DNA of 55,090 nt from an uncultured Albidovulum sp. (GCA_913064775.1 CAJYAD010000023.1:1-55090); one strand, 5' to 3'. Shown: positions 36,341 to 43,588, numbered from the stretch's first letter. Program-made: numbers and translations. Notes: generated by a model from the letters alone, not told the origin.

Positions 36341-36382
36341 AACTGGTATCGATTTCAGTTGGATGTGAAATCGATACCAGTT
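36341..36382 (-). promoter_or_regulatory. Operator upstream of lacI: 17-base perfect inverted repeat
   Basis: AACTGGTATCGATTTCA (36341-36357) and TGAAATCGATACCAGTT (36366-36382) are exact reverse complements around an 8-base spacer. Each arm is also centred on ATCGAT with a TGGTATCGATTTCA core, close to a typical LacI half-palindrome. So this is probably two head-to-head operator sites overlapping the operon promoter and leader. Confidence 0.78.
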
Positions 36383-36539
36383 AGGCTGAAATGCGTCAAT
36401 CTGGCCCGCAAGTAACATTCAGGTGAAAGTCGGCGTTGATGATCCCACCGCCCGCTGACGGCATCGTGTGTGTGAACTGGCCTCGAACAGGGACCCCGGC
36501 CGAAAGAGCCGCAAGGCGTTGAAATAGGAAACCAGGATC

Positions 36540-36703
36540 TTCAACCGGTCTCCGCGTTTTGATCGGAACACCACCGTCACCCCGGAATGCGGATCGAGCC
36601 TCAACTCGGTCTGCACGATCAACGCCAGCGCCTGGTGCCCACAGCGAAAGTCTACCGGCCTCGTCGCGATCAGGATCGGCAGCCGCTGGCCCGCGACAAT
36701 CAT
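36540..36703 (-). pseudogene. IS66-family TnpB (accessory protein), truncated
   Basis: MIVAGQRLPILIATRPVDFR, then HQALALIVQTELRLDPHSG and VTVVFRSKRGDRLKIL, match IS66 Orf2/TnpB until about 36540. There the homology stops, and the frame continues into unrelated sequence (SYFNALRLFRPG) to a stop at 36419. It overlaps tnpA by four bases as in intact IS66. I could not identify the sequence at 36385-36540. Confidence 0.8.
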
Positions 36704-37128
36704 GCCGTCCCCCGCAGTGCGCGCACCAAAGCGGCGGCACGTTCCACTGCAACATCATCAGGAACACGCAACACGATGCCCGCGCCGATCTCCACTGTCA
36801 GAACCCCGGACACAGCGATCTCTGTCGATTGATCAGAAGGGTCGCCAACCGACAGCGGCACAAAAAACGGAGAAGCAGAAGAGGGGAACTCGGGCGGCGC
36901 CACAAAATCTGCTGGAAGGGCTAAGAACCCGCGCCGCGCACGACTTCGCCATTCCGAAAGATGGTGGGCCTGCATGTCGTAACGCCGTGCGACAGCCGCC
37001 ACGGTTGCCCCAGGTCGAAAAGTCTCTGCGACAATCCGTGCCTTCACATCGTCAGGCCAGCGACGGTTGCTCCGTCGAGCCCCCACAACCTCGCAACGCC
37101 CAACAAACCCATCCCCGCCATCCGCCAT
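36700..37128 (-). CDS. tnpA: IS66-family TnpA (Orf1)
   Basis: A protein of 142 residues from ATG 37128 (MADGGDGFVGRCEVVGARRS): RRWPDDVKARIVAETFRPG, TVAAVARRYDMQAHHLSEW and the C-terminal VPDDVAVERAAALVRAL. This is the helix-turn-helix accessory protein of IS66 elements. The frame extends to 37191, but without support. Coupled to the truncated tnpB; the IS66 transposase TnpC is absent, so the element is dead. Confidence 0.8.
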   Translation of the reverse strand: MADGGDGFVGRCEVVGARRSNRRWPDDVKARIVAETFRPGATVAAVARRYDMQAHHLSEWRSRARRGFLALPADFVAPPEFPSSASPFFVPLSVGDPSDQSTEIAVSGVLTVEIGAGIVLRVPDDVAVERAAALVRALRGTA

Positions 37129-37208
37129 GCCGAAATCCTTCTGAAACCTCAGAAGAAAAATCGCCTCGACCGCGCAGTTCGGAAACCCCAAATCTCAATG
37201 GGACGCAG

Positions 37209-37259
37209 ACGCCGGATACGGAGCAGCCGAAGGGCCAGTATCTTTTCAGTGCTCTGCAT
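37209..37259 (-). other. Start of a truncated gene next to IS66
   Basis: GCGAAAGGAGCGTGAG precedes ATG 37259, a very good ribosome site, and the peptide begins MQSTEKILALRLLRIRRLR. The reading then runs into IS66 DNA and stops at about 37150. It looks like the 5' end of a host or plasmid gene cut by the element. No family recognised. Confidence 0.35.
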
Positions 37260-37336
37260 CTCACGCTCCTTTCGCCTCTCTGGAGTATCCAACGGTAGTG
37301 CGAAAATCCGATGCGGAACGTCCGGGCGGCCCTATA

Positions 37337-37405
37337 TTGTCAGCTGACAAACCTGGGCCAGCGGAAGCAGTCCCGCGATCAAGGCGCCATATTATCAGCT
37401 GACAA
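37337..37405. repeat. Paired palindromes TTGTCAGCTGACAA, centromere- or operator-like
   Basis: A perfect 14-base palindrome (37337-37350) and a one-mismatch copy TTATCAGCTGACAA (37392-37405) lie with centres 55 bases apart. The pattern TTNNCNGCNGNNAA with a central GC resembles parS-type palindromes of repABC plasmids, common in Rhodobacteraceae, whose consensus adds an outer G and C that are lacking here. A GntR-type operator for the truncated gene at 37259 is the alternative. Confidence 0.45.
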
Positions 37406-37425
37406 ACTCGAACGCCTGGCGGCGC

Positions 37426-37689
37426 TCATGGTGTGAAGCTTGCGTCCTCATGAGCGTTTCGGGACGGCGTCAGCGCTTCCCAGGCCGCCTCGATCTCCTC
37501 GATCGGCGTCTCCATGGTCATCCTCTGGCCGCGCGGCCGGAACCCGTGGATCGACTTGTAGAAATCCGAGTAGCCTTCGAGCAACTCATGCTTGGCCATC
37601 TGCTCAGGTGTGGTGATCCCGTAGACGGTCGTGTCTCGGGAGTGGTGGAAATTGTCTGGCGGCGTAATCTCCGGGTGACTTGAACCCAC
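37426..37689 (-). CDS. Small conserved-looking hypothetical protein
   Basis: The longest reading gives 87 residues from a GTG at 37689. The part that looks real begins near ITTPEQMAKHELLEGYSDFY and goes on KSIHGFRPRGQRMTM, ETPIEEIEAAWEAL. I recall FYK-x-x-x-GFRPR peptides in small plasmid or phage proteins, of unknown role. The first ~25 residues overlap the inverted repeat beside the IS256 relic, so the true N-terminus was probably cut off. Confidence 0.45.
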   Translation of the reverse strand: MGSSHPEITPPDNFHHSRDTTVYGITTPEQMAKHELLEGYSDFYKSIHGFRPRGQRMTMETPIEEIEAAWEALTPSRNAHEDASFTP

Positions 37690-37725
37690 CCAACCGGCGG
37701 CTGGTACCGCCAGGGAGATTACGCC
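37661..37725. repeat. Inverted repeat at the left edge of the IS256 remnant
   Basis: GGCGTAATCTCC (37661-37672) and GGAGATTACGCC (37714-37725) pair perfectly over 41 bases, and the second copy ends immediately before the transposase ATG. This could be an element end plus a leader hairpin that limits transposase expression. Confidence 0.5.
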
Positions 37726-37893
37726 ATGGACCAGATTACAGACACCGACACGCCTGCGCTACTGGAAGCGGGACGCGGCTACGATCCGATCGAGGATCGT
37801 CCGCGCCACGATCGAGGCGCTGTTCGAAGAGGAACTCGAGGCTTTCATCGGGCGCTGCCGGTATGGCCGAGACGGTGCCACGAAGAAGGGCTA
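37726..37893 (+). pseudogene. IS256-family transposase N-terminal fragment, frameshifted
   Basis: MDQITDTDTPALLEAGRGYD then PIED. A one-base shift near 37800 restores the homology as RVRATIEALFEEELEAFIG, RCRYGRDGATKKG, followed by TAG. IS256-type transposases share the LFEEEL-x-x-F-x-GR-x-RYGR block. The remaining ~350 residues are gone. Confidence 0.7.
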
Positions 37894-38016
37894 GGCATCG
37901 TCGCGCCCGGTATCGAAGCCTTCCTTCTCGATCTGTCGCCGGCGTTCGGTAGCGATCATCTCGGTGGCTGACCCACCACGGCCTTCGCTCATGCCGGGAT
38001 CTTCGGGGGTTTTCAT
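37891..38016 (-). pseudogene. Truncated hypothetical phage/plasmid-type protein
   Basis: A 41-codon frame from ATG 38016, with GGAGGATTGTCAG upstream: MKTPEDPGMSEGRG, then ATEMIATERRRQIEKEGFDT. The IA-x-ER-x-RQIE-x-EG block is common at the start of phage-like hypothetical proteins. The frame ends exactly where IS256 sequence begins (37893), so the gene was cut by the element. Confidence 0.5.
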
Positions 38017-38240
38017 CTGACAATCCTCCGATCAGGGGGCCTGACGCTGCCGGGCCTGAATGGCTACGGTCTTTCCTAGTATCACCCGGAAATATAATGT
38101 GAAAAACTGTGTGTCTATGCTGAATGCGAAAAACAGCAAGATTTTCACGGTCAGGGGGTATGATCGCTTCAGCCACAAGGGAAGGATCGATCCAATGCAC
38201 AACACCCTCAAGATCGTCGCCGTGAGGAAATCCCCCTCCA

Positions 38241-38437
38241 TGAGCTACCCCCCGAAAATCGGACAGTGACGGAAGCTACGGTCTGACGTTTGCTGGTCTC
38301 CAGGAACGAGGAGATCAGAACATGTCGAAACGCAGGAACCATGACGCAGGCTTCAAGGCTCGCGTGGCGCTGGAAGCCGTGAAGGGCGAGTGCACCGTGT
38401 CGGAGCTGGCCGCAGAATACGGCGTGCAGGGGGATCC
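38241..38437 (+). pseudogene. IS3-family element left end with truncated OrfA
   Basis: The left terminal repeat begins TGAGCTACCCCCCGAAAATC at 38241. OrfA starts at ATG 38322: MSKRRNHDAGFKARVALEAV then KGECTVSELAAEYGVQ, a standard IS3 helix-turn-helix N-terminus. It breaks off at about 38430 into unrelated sequence. Confidence 0.75.
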
Positions 38438-38548
38438 GCGCGGGCCATCGTCATCACGCAGATCGCCGAGCGCCTTGGCAGCGAGCTCTTGCAAGCTGCC
38501 TGACCTCTCCTCTCGCCGAACATCTGAGCCAAGAAAGAGAACACGCTC

Positions 38549-38683
38549 ATGCCGATCGATACCGCTGAGAAAGAAGCGGACCTCGGTTACGAGCTGACCG
38601 AGCGGAATGTGAAAGAGGGCGGGGCCATCCTTGTGAGCGAAGAGGCGGTGCCCGCCGATGAAGCCCCCACCCCAGGAATGTGA
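38549..38683 (+). CDS. Possible small protein upstream of hipB
   Basis: 44 codons, MPIDTAEKEADLGYEL, then NVKEGGAILVSEEAVPADEA. Acidic, with no recognised family. The ribosome site (AAGAAAGAGAA) is weak. Its stop codon falls inside the left half of the hipB operator. It may be real or a relic of the disrupted DNA before hipB. Confidence 0.3.
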   Translation: MPIDTAEKEADLGYELTERNVKEGGAILVSEEAVPADEAPTPGM

Positions 38684-38713
38684 CTTGCCATGGTGACCCA
38701 CACAAGTTACATT
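38677..38713 (+). promoter_or_regulatory. hipBA operator (inverted repeat)
   Basis: AATGTGACTTG (38677-38687) faces CAAGTTACATT (38703-38713): 10 of 11 positions pair, with 15 bases between. It lies 31 bases before the hipB start, where antitoxin/toxin complexes of this class usually bind to repress their own operon. Confidence 0.6.
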
Positions 38714-38744
38714 TGAACCTCTTATGTCATCCAAGAGGGACACC

Positions 38745-39092
38745 ATGGAAGAGCGGCGCCTCAGTGACACTATCCCCGATGCTCTCATTGCAAAGATGAG
38801 GCGCTTCGGCAGCGATATCTCGGCCGCGCGCCGCGCGCGGAACTGGACTCAGGGCGATCTTGCCGAGCGGCTGAACGTGTCTCGCAAGGTTATCTCGGCG
38901 ATGGAGCAAGGCAGCCCCAGCGTGAGTTTCGGGGCCTATGCGGCGTCGGCCTGGATCATGGGGTTGGAGAACGGATTGCTCGGGGCCTTCGATCCTGAAC
39001 ACGATCCGGCCTTCCAGAAGAAGGCGCGGCTTGATCAGCCGAAGCGTGTCCGGCCCGGGCGCGGCGCCGACCTGGGCAGTCTTGATTTCTGA
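38745..39092 (+). CDS. hipB: HipB-type antitoxin (Xre family)
   Basis: A 115-residue DNA-binding antitoxin with the helix-turn-helix IGSDISAARRARNW-like block followed by TQGDLAERLNVSRKVISAME, then an unstructured tail rich in Lys/Arg/Pro. I chose ATG 38745, with AAGAGGG five bases upstream, over ATG 38724. It should neutralise HipA and repress the operon at the upstream inverted repeat. hipA follows after 11 bases with GAAGGAGAG. Confidence 0.85.
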   Translation: MEERRLSDTIPDALIAKMRRFGSDISAARRARNWTQGDLAERLNVSRKVISAMEQGSPSVSFGAYAASAWIMGLENGLLGAFDPEHDPAFQKKARLDQPKRVRPGRGADLGSLDF

Positions 39093-39103
39093 AGGAGAGA
39101 GCC

Positions 39104-40381
39104 ATGGAACATGATGCCGTCGTCTTCATCGAATTGAATGGCCAGCCGGTGCCGGCCGGGAAGATCCGGATCACCGAGGAGGGTCGCTGGTCGCGTTCCG
39201 AATTCGCCTATGGACGGCGCTATCTCGCCCGCCCCGACGCCGTTGCGATCGACCCGGTCATGCTTCCTCTCAACGAGAAGGCCTTCGAAACCCCTCCGGA
39301 GTTCCCGCTCTTCAACGGCGTGCGTGACGCCGCGCCGGACGCCTGGGGCCGCAAGCTCATCGATCGCTATGTCCTGCGCCAGTTCGGCCGCCCCGCCGGT
39401 GAGGCGGAATACCTGCTGGCCTCGCAGCACGGCACGCGGATCGGCGCCCTGCAGTTCGGACCAACGCCGTCTGGGCCCGGGCGGGTGCTCGACTTCAACC
39501 TCCCCTCCGCTCGAACTGATCTGGGCAACCTGGAAGCCCTGCAGCGCCAGGTCGACGCGGTGCAGTCCGAAGAGGACCTCCCGGACCAGCTCGTAAACTT
39601 CATCGCCCCCGGCTCGGACCTGGGTGGAGCCCGTCCGAAAGCCACGGTCACGATCGACGGCTTCCCCTGGCTCGTGAAATTCGGCATCGACCACGAGCGC
39701 CTGCCGATGGAGGCCGTGGAGGCCGGATGCCTCGACCTAGCAGAGATGTGCGGCATCGATACCTGTGAGCGGCAGGTCGTCGAGATTGCCTGCCGTCCTG
39801 CCCTCCTGCTGAAGCGCTTCGATCGAGAGGTGGCCGACGGTGGCGAACTTCAGCGGGTTCACATGATCTCGTCCCTGACCCTCCTAGGAGCGCATGAATC
39901 CGATCATGGCCTATCCGGCTATGCCGACATCTACGACGCCCTGCGCCGCTACGGCGCGCCGGGCGACCATAGCGAGACGATCTACCGCCGCATGGTCCTG
40001 AACGTGCTCACCGGGAACACCGACGACCATTACCGCAACCATGCGTTCCTGCACGGCGCTGACGGCTATCGGCCGAGCCCGGTCTACGACATCACCCCGA
40101 CCCTGCAGACCAGTTCCTCGCGCTATCTCTTCCTGCATCTCGGGAAGGCCGGCGCGGGCCGTGAGGCGACACTCGAGGCCGCGGTCGCCGGAGCAGCGAG
40201 CCTGGGGCTCCAGCCCGATCAGGCGAAGGCCATCGCCACCGAGATGGCGGAGATCGTCGGCCGCAACTGGCGTGACGTGATGGAACGCCGCGGCGTCGGC
40301 GACGACGCGATCAGACTGATGGAGGGGTCTTTCGCCCAGGCAGGGCGGCAGCTTGAAGGTGGCCCCGGCTGCGGGATGTAG
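39104..40381 (+). CDS. hipA: HipA-family serine/threonine kinase toxin
   Basis: A 425-residue HipA. The N-terminal subdomain has FELPLFNGVRD-like sequence (EFPLFNGVRDAAPDAWGRK). The kinase core has GGARPKATV near residue 173, KFGI, the catalytic loop LTGNTDDHYRNHAF near 302 and the metal-binding PVYDITP near 325. All hallmarks are intact, so kinase activity is expected. HipA of E. coli phosphorylates glutamyl-tRNA synthetase and halts growth; the target here may differ. It is cotranscribed with hipB and is one of few intact genes among the IS debris, as stabilising modules often are. Confidence 0.9.
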   Translation: MEHDAVVFIELNGQPVPAGKIRITEEGRWSRSEFAYGRRYLARPDAVAIDPVMLPLNEKAFETPPEFPLFNGVRDAAPDAWGRKLIDRYVLRQFGRPAGEAEYLLASQHGTRIGALQFGPTPSGPGRVLDFNLPSARTDLGNLEALQRQVDAVQSEEDLPDQLVNFIAPGSDLGGARPKATVTIDGFPWLVKFGIDHERLPMEAVEAGCLDLAEMCGIDTCERQVVEIACRPALLLKRFDREVADGGELQRVHMISSLTLLGAHESDHGLSGYADIYDALRRYGAPGDHSETIYRRMVLNVLTGNTDDHYRNHAFLHGADGYRPSPVYDITPTLQTSSSRYLFLHLGKAGAGREATLEAAVAGAASLGLQPDQAKAIATEMAEIVGRNWRDVMERRGVGDDAIRLMEGSFAQAGRQLEGGPGCGM

Positions 40382-40481
40382 ATCGCCTTATTCGCTGGCG
40401 AGTAACCTGGCGCGTCAGGCCGGCCCTTTTCGGCGCCGCAGGTGATGATCCATCAGGCGGTCCCATAAGCGGCCGCCGTGT

Positions 40482-40770
40482 TCACGCATAGAGGGATAGC
40501 TCTTCCGCGGGCTCCCGATAGACCGCGAGCGGCTGACCGGTTTCCGGCGAGATCGCCAGCTCCGGGTCGAAGATGTGCCATTCCATCGTGACCGCCGTCG
40601 CCCCGGAACCGCCGAAAGCGATGGCGTCATACCCCGCCGCTTGCAGCGCCTCGACGAAGGCCTGCTCCCGGAGGGCATGATAGGCCTCGAGCGGCGGCAG
40701 GTAGGACAGCGTGGCTGGGTACGAAACGATCGTATTGCCGAAGGTCGACGTTGAAGCGCGGGCAATTTTC
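40482..40770 (-). pseudogene. C-terminal remnant of an unknown (phage/plasmid type) protein
   Basis: The end of a frame reads TIVSYPATLSYLPPLEAYHA, LREQAFVEALQAAGYDAIAF and TAVTMEWHIFDPELAI before a stop at 40482. A YD-x-I ... EW-x-x-FDP tail is common in large phage or plasmid proteins with a terminal ADP-ribosylation or MuF-like region. Upstream reading (about 40770-40917) continues in another frame, so it is decayed. Function not assigned. Confidence 0.4.
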
Positions 40771-40878
40771 GTTCTGGAACGCCTTTCCTGACGGTATGGG
40801 CTCGAAGCGGTCATAGAACTTTGAGCCCTCAGCGTTCCCAGATGCATCATTTGCTGCAAAGGGCTGGACGCTGAGGCC

Positions 40879-40975
40879 GTGGCCTCGGAAGGGCTCGAGG
40901 ACTGGATTGGCGCGCATGTCCGGATATTCACGTTCCTCGGCGGCGTGCCGAAGGTGGTTGACGTCGTCCGCTTGC
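40879..40975 (+). pseudogene. IS21-family IstA fragment
   Basis: [20 protein letters not shown] then GGVPKVV matches the transposase core of IS21 IstA (DW-x-GAH-x-R-x-F-x-FFGGVP), usually followed by PDNLKSGV, which is missing. It is cut on both sides and abuts an IS6 fragment. Confidence 0.55.
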
Positions 40976-41006
40976 TGGGTTCCAGATTTGGACGTAGTCC
41001 GAGCCG

Positions 41007-41275
41007 ATGCAGCCAGAGCCCATCAGCTACAAACGCCACCGGTTCCCGCCTGAGATTATCGCCCATGCGGTATGGCTGTACGTCCGGTTCAATCTGAGCC
41101 TGCGCGAGGTCGAGGAGATGCTGCTCGAACGCGGCATCGACGTGTCCTACGAGACCGTTCGGCGTTGGACCGTCAAGTTTGGGCCGCGGATTGCGAGGAA
41201 CCTGCGGCAGGGGTATGGCCGACCGGGCGGTGTCTGGCATCTGGATGAGGTCGTGGTGAAGATTGCTGGTGCCGA
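41007..41275 (+). pseudogene. IS6-family transposase, N-terminal half
   Basis: [20 protein letters not shown], then [38 protein letters not shown] and VWHLDEVVVKIAG. This is the zinc-finger/HTH and first catalytic Asp (WHLDE) of an IS6 transposase, broken at about 41270. The C-terminal half is absent here, though a C-half of an IS6 transposase lies at 26,283 on the same strand. Confidence 0.85.
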
Positions 41276-41360
41276 CCTCGCACCGCTACGCAAGAGTGCC
41301 GCGCACCTTGGGGGAAAGAAGGTTGACACGGGCATCGAGACTCAGGCTCGCAAGCAGAAA

Positions 41361-42068
41361 TCAATCGAAGGGGGAGGGCGTCTTGTCCTTAGGGCCCCCA
41401 TGCGGGGCCAGGATCTCGTCCTTGAGCGCGTCGTCGATCGACATCGCTGTCATGCATTTTGCGAGCCACTCAGGGCTACGAATGCGCGCGACGGCCTTCT
41501 GGTAGGCATCGTCCACCGTGTCGCCATACGCTCCTCTGGCGGCCTCCCAGGCGGCGTCAGGGATAGGGCCCCAGCGGTTGATCATCATCGAGAGATCGAT
41601 GATGTCACGGTTCATAACGCTCGCATCGACCCAGCGATCGGCGTTGGCCAGAAGCTTCTCGGTATACATGTCGTCGCGGTCGAGCACCGGCACGCCCAAC
41701 GTGGGGTCCATTTCGCCGTTCAGCTCGACACGAGCCTCACGCACGATCTCGAACTTGATGACAGTGTCCCCGATCTTGAGGGCGGCGCGAATGCCGTATT
41801 GGTCGGTCCGGACATCTCGGATCGCTTCCATCCGGGAGTCCTTTGCGAGCAGGCCCTGCAGGCCGGTGCCCCAGATCGCTTGACGCAGCTCGCGGTAGCC
41901 TTTGGCCGATGCGCAGAGGAAGTCGATGTCGATGCTCTCGCGGTATTCATCGAGCTGCAAGACGATGGCCGTGCCGCCGCCGAAGTAGCATTCCGCACGC
42001 TCGAACAGGTCCGCGTCCAGTTCGTGAAGGGCGGCCAGAACCGCGTTGTGGTGATTTCGCTTGAACAC
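41361..42068 (-). CDS. AbiEii/AbiGii-type nucleotidyltransferase (toxin family)
   Basis: A 235-residue protein of the DUF1814/AbiEii family. The nucleotidyltransferase motif is complete: GGGTAIVLQ at 30-38, then SIDIDFL at 45-51 for the metal-binding Asp pair, with a later acidic patch VLDRDDMYTEKLLANADRW and DIIDLSMMINRWG. Family members add nucleotides to tRNA or other targets as toxins or abortive-infection effectors. GTG 42068 is the start, five bases after the stop of a 69-residue partner gene. The usual winged-helix AbiEi antitoxin is not present. Confidence 0.82.
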   Translation of the reverse strand: MFKRNHHNAVLAALHELDADLFERAECYFGGGTAIVLQLDEYRESIDIDFLCASAKGYRELRQAIWGTGLQGLLAKDSRMEAIRDVRTDQYGIRAALKIGDTVIKFEIVREARVELNGEMDPTLGVPVLDRDDMYTEKLLANADRWVDASVMNRDIIDLSMMINRWGPIPDAAWEAARGAYGDTVDDAYQKAVARIRSPEWLAKCMTAMSIDDALKDEILAPHGGPKDKTPSPFD

Positions 42069-42073
42069 GGAGT

Positions 42074-42283
42074 TCAGGCCGTGAGCAGAACGCCGTGACC
42101 GCAGTCCGCGGTCAGCCGTTCCAGGAGGTCATGCTCGTCGCGCGTCATGGCATCGGTGTCGACGAAGCGCCAGTTCCTCTCGTAGAGGTCAAAAGCCTCC
42201 TCGCCGTCCAGGACAGTGGCGTCCGGCCGGTTCCAGCAGAGCAGCTTCAGCTGCGGATATTTCGCGACGTTGATCTGCATCAT
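42074..42283 (-). CDS. Small protein partnered with the AbiEii-like gene (candidate antitoxin)
   Basis: 69 residues: MMQINVAKYPQLKLLCWNRP, then EEAFDLYERNWRFVD and DEHDLLERLTADCGHGVLL. ATG 42283 is selected because GGAGGCGAGG lies just before it; the frame's TTG at 42298 would overlap that site. It has no helix-turn-helix and is unlike AbiEi. Its position directly before a toxin-like gene suggests an antitoxin or chaperone of a new type, but this is inferred only from arrangement. Confidence 0.65.
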   Translation of the reverse strand: MMQINVAKYPQLKLLCWNRPDATVLDGEEAFDLYERNWRFVDTDAMTRDEHDLLERLTADCGHGVLLTA

Positions 42284-42300
42284 GATCCTCGCCTCCAATA

Positions 42301-42684
42301 TAGGGCCAAGAGGCGAATATTTCCAGTCGGACTATGTGTGCCAGCATTTCCTGTCGTAAATGCGGCTGCCGTGGCCAAGCGCGAGGTTTTCTGCCAAGGA
42401 CCTTGTCCGGTGCCAACGTGGCGCCAGCTGGCGGGAGAGGAGCTTCATCTTGAGAATCTGCATCAGGCAAGCCAGGAAAGCCGCCGGCATCACGCAAGAA
42501 GGGGCAGCGACGACTGTCGACAGTGTTGCAGGCAGCGAGCCGCGCGCGCAAGGCAAAAGACAGCGCCTGATCCAACCCCCACTGGCTTGGCCCTGACGGG
42601 CCAAGGCGGCCAGTCAACCGCCAGCTATCTGGTAAGCGCGGCTGACTGGCCGCCGCCTCGTGGCACGCGTCGAGCCCACGCCAA
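42301..42684. other. No recognisable gene
   Basis: Open frames exist on both strands, but none has a known motif or a good ribosome site. The stretch probably holds the promoter of the AbiEii pair near 42,300-42,350 and decayed mobile DNA beyond it. Confidence 0.4.
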
Positions 42685-42685
42685 A

Positions 42686-42730
42686 GTGGCCTGATTTTGT
42701 GCCGCCGCGTGGCCCAATTTTGCTCCGCCG
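42686..42730. repeat. IS21-type terminal repeats (two ~22-base copies)
   Basis: GTGGCCTGATTTTGTGCCGCC (broken as GTGGCC-TGATTTTGTG-CCGCC) at 42686 and GTGGCC-CAATTTTGCTCC-GCCG at 42709 are near-identical direct copies. Multiple short repeats like these occur at IS21 ends, and the adjacent istA relic fits. Confidence 0.5.
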
Positions 42731-42734
42731 TTGC

Positions 42735-43285
42735 CGCCCGCGGCACTGGGCTTCGAGATCGGCGTTGAAGGCGTCCCAACTGGGGAAGCGGGGGATCGGC
42801 ACCATGTGGTTACGGCGGGCGTAACCAACCATCCCCTCAACATTGCCGTTCGCCATTGGGCTCGAACCAATGGCGCCTTCAATGGCTCACTCGTTCCCCT
42901 TGCCCGGTCGCCCATAGCGGTCCCGGAACAGGCAATGCGATTGCAGCGCGCTGAACAGCGTGGCGCGGATGCGCGTGCCGTCCGGTTGGATCTTCGAGAC
43001 CAGGCAGCGGTCGTTGTCGTAGAGAACCGACTGCGGCACCCCGTCGAAGAAGGCGAAGGCATGAACATGGCCGTCCATCCACGCCTCCGCCGTCGCCGCA
43101 GGATAGGCCCGGACGAAATAGGCATCGCTGTGCGGCAGGTCCATGACGAAGAAGTGGGCCTTTTGCTCAACCCCAGCGATGACGACGACGGCTTCGCCAA
43201 AATCCGCCTGCGCATCTCCGGGCGGATGTGCCAGGGGCACAAACATCTCCTGGCCGCGACGCTCACGCTCACGCACGTAATCTGC
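42735..43285 (-). pseudogene. IS21-family IstA transposase, truncated and interrupted
   Basis: From the junction near 43285: DYVRERERRGQEMFVPLAHP, AQADFGEAVVVIAGVEQKAH, FVMDLPHSDAYFVRAYPAA, HVHAFAFFDGVPQSVLYDN and RDRYGRPGKGNE, then TGA 42887. The same frame resumes as NVEGMVGYARRNHMVPIPRF, PSWDAFNADLEAQCRGRQ. The stop lies in an in-frame insert of about 36-39 bases that contains an 8-base hairpin. The N-terminus, C-terminus and istB are missing. Confidence 0.85.
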
Positions 43286-43289
43286 AGGT

Positions 43290-43588
43290 GCTGCGCGAGG
43301 CGGTTCTCGAGATGGCCGGGCGCGGCATCCGGGCAGAGCGCGGCGGCAAGCGCGCCAGGCGGATCACGCTCGATGTCGACAGCGCGCCGATCGAAGTTCA
43401 TGGCCACCAGCCCAAGGCCGAATGGAACCGGTTGGAGCCTGCGCCGGCTGCGGGAACGGGTGCTGCGCGCCGGCGCGCGTCTGGTGATCTCGGGGCGCAG
43501 GATGGTGCTGGCACTCGCCTCGGCAGCGGCCCCCTTCTGGTCCGTGCTCTGGCCCCGCCTCCTCGCCCTGCACTGGACCGACCCGTAG
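43290..43588 (+). pseudogene. IS1380-family transposase, internally deleted
   Basis: REAVLEMAGRGIRAERGGKR, then ARRITLDVDSAPIEVHGHQ, is the IS1380 catalytic region (IDVDG-x-PIEVHG). At about 43430 it jumps to a C-terminal-like tail in another frame (RRLRERVLRAGARLVISGRR, WPRLLALHWTDP, stop 43588). Most of the enzyme between is deleted. Confidence 0.65.

Noticed and set aside
38032-38269. Overlapping 69-codon frames on both strands
   Set aside because: No recognisable content on either strand, no ribosome site, and they overlap each other. Treated as non-coding DNA between IS fragments.
40482-41240. 252-codon minus-strand frame spanning the IS6 N-terminal half
   Set aside because: Its first half is antisense to clear IS6 and IS21 transposase sequence. 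Only the last ~90 codons look like a decayed real gene and are listed separately.
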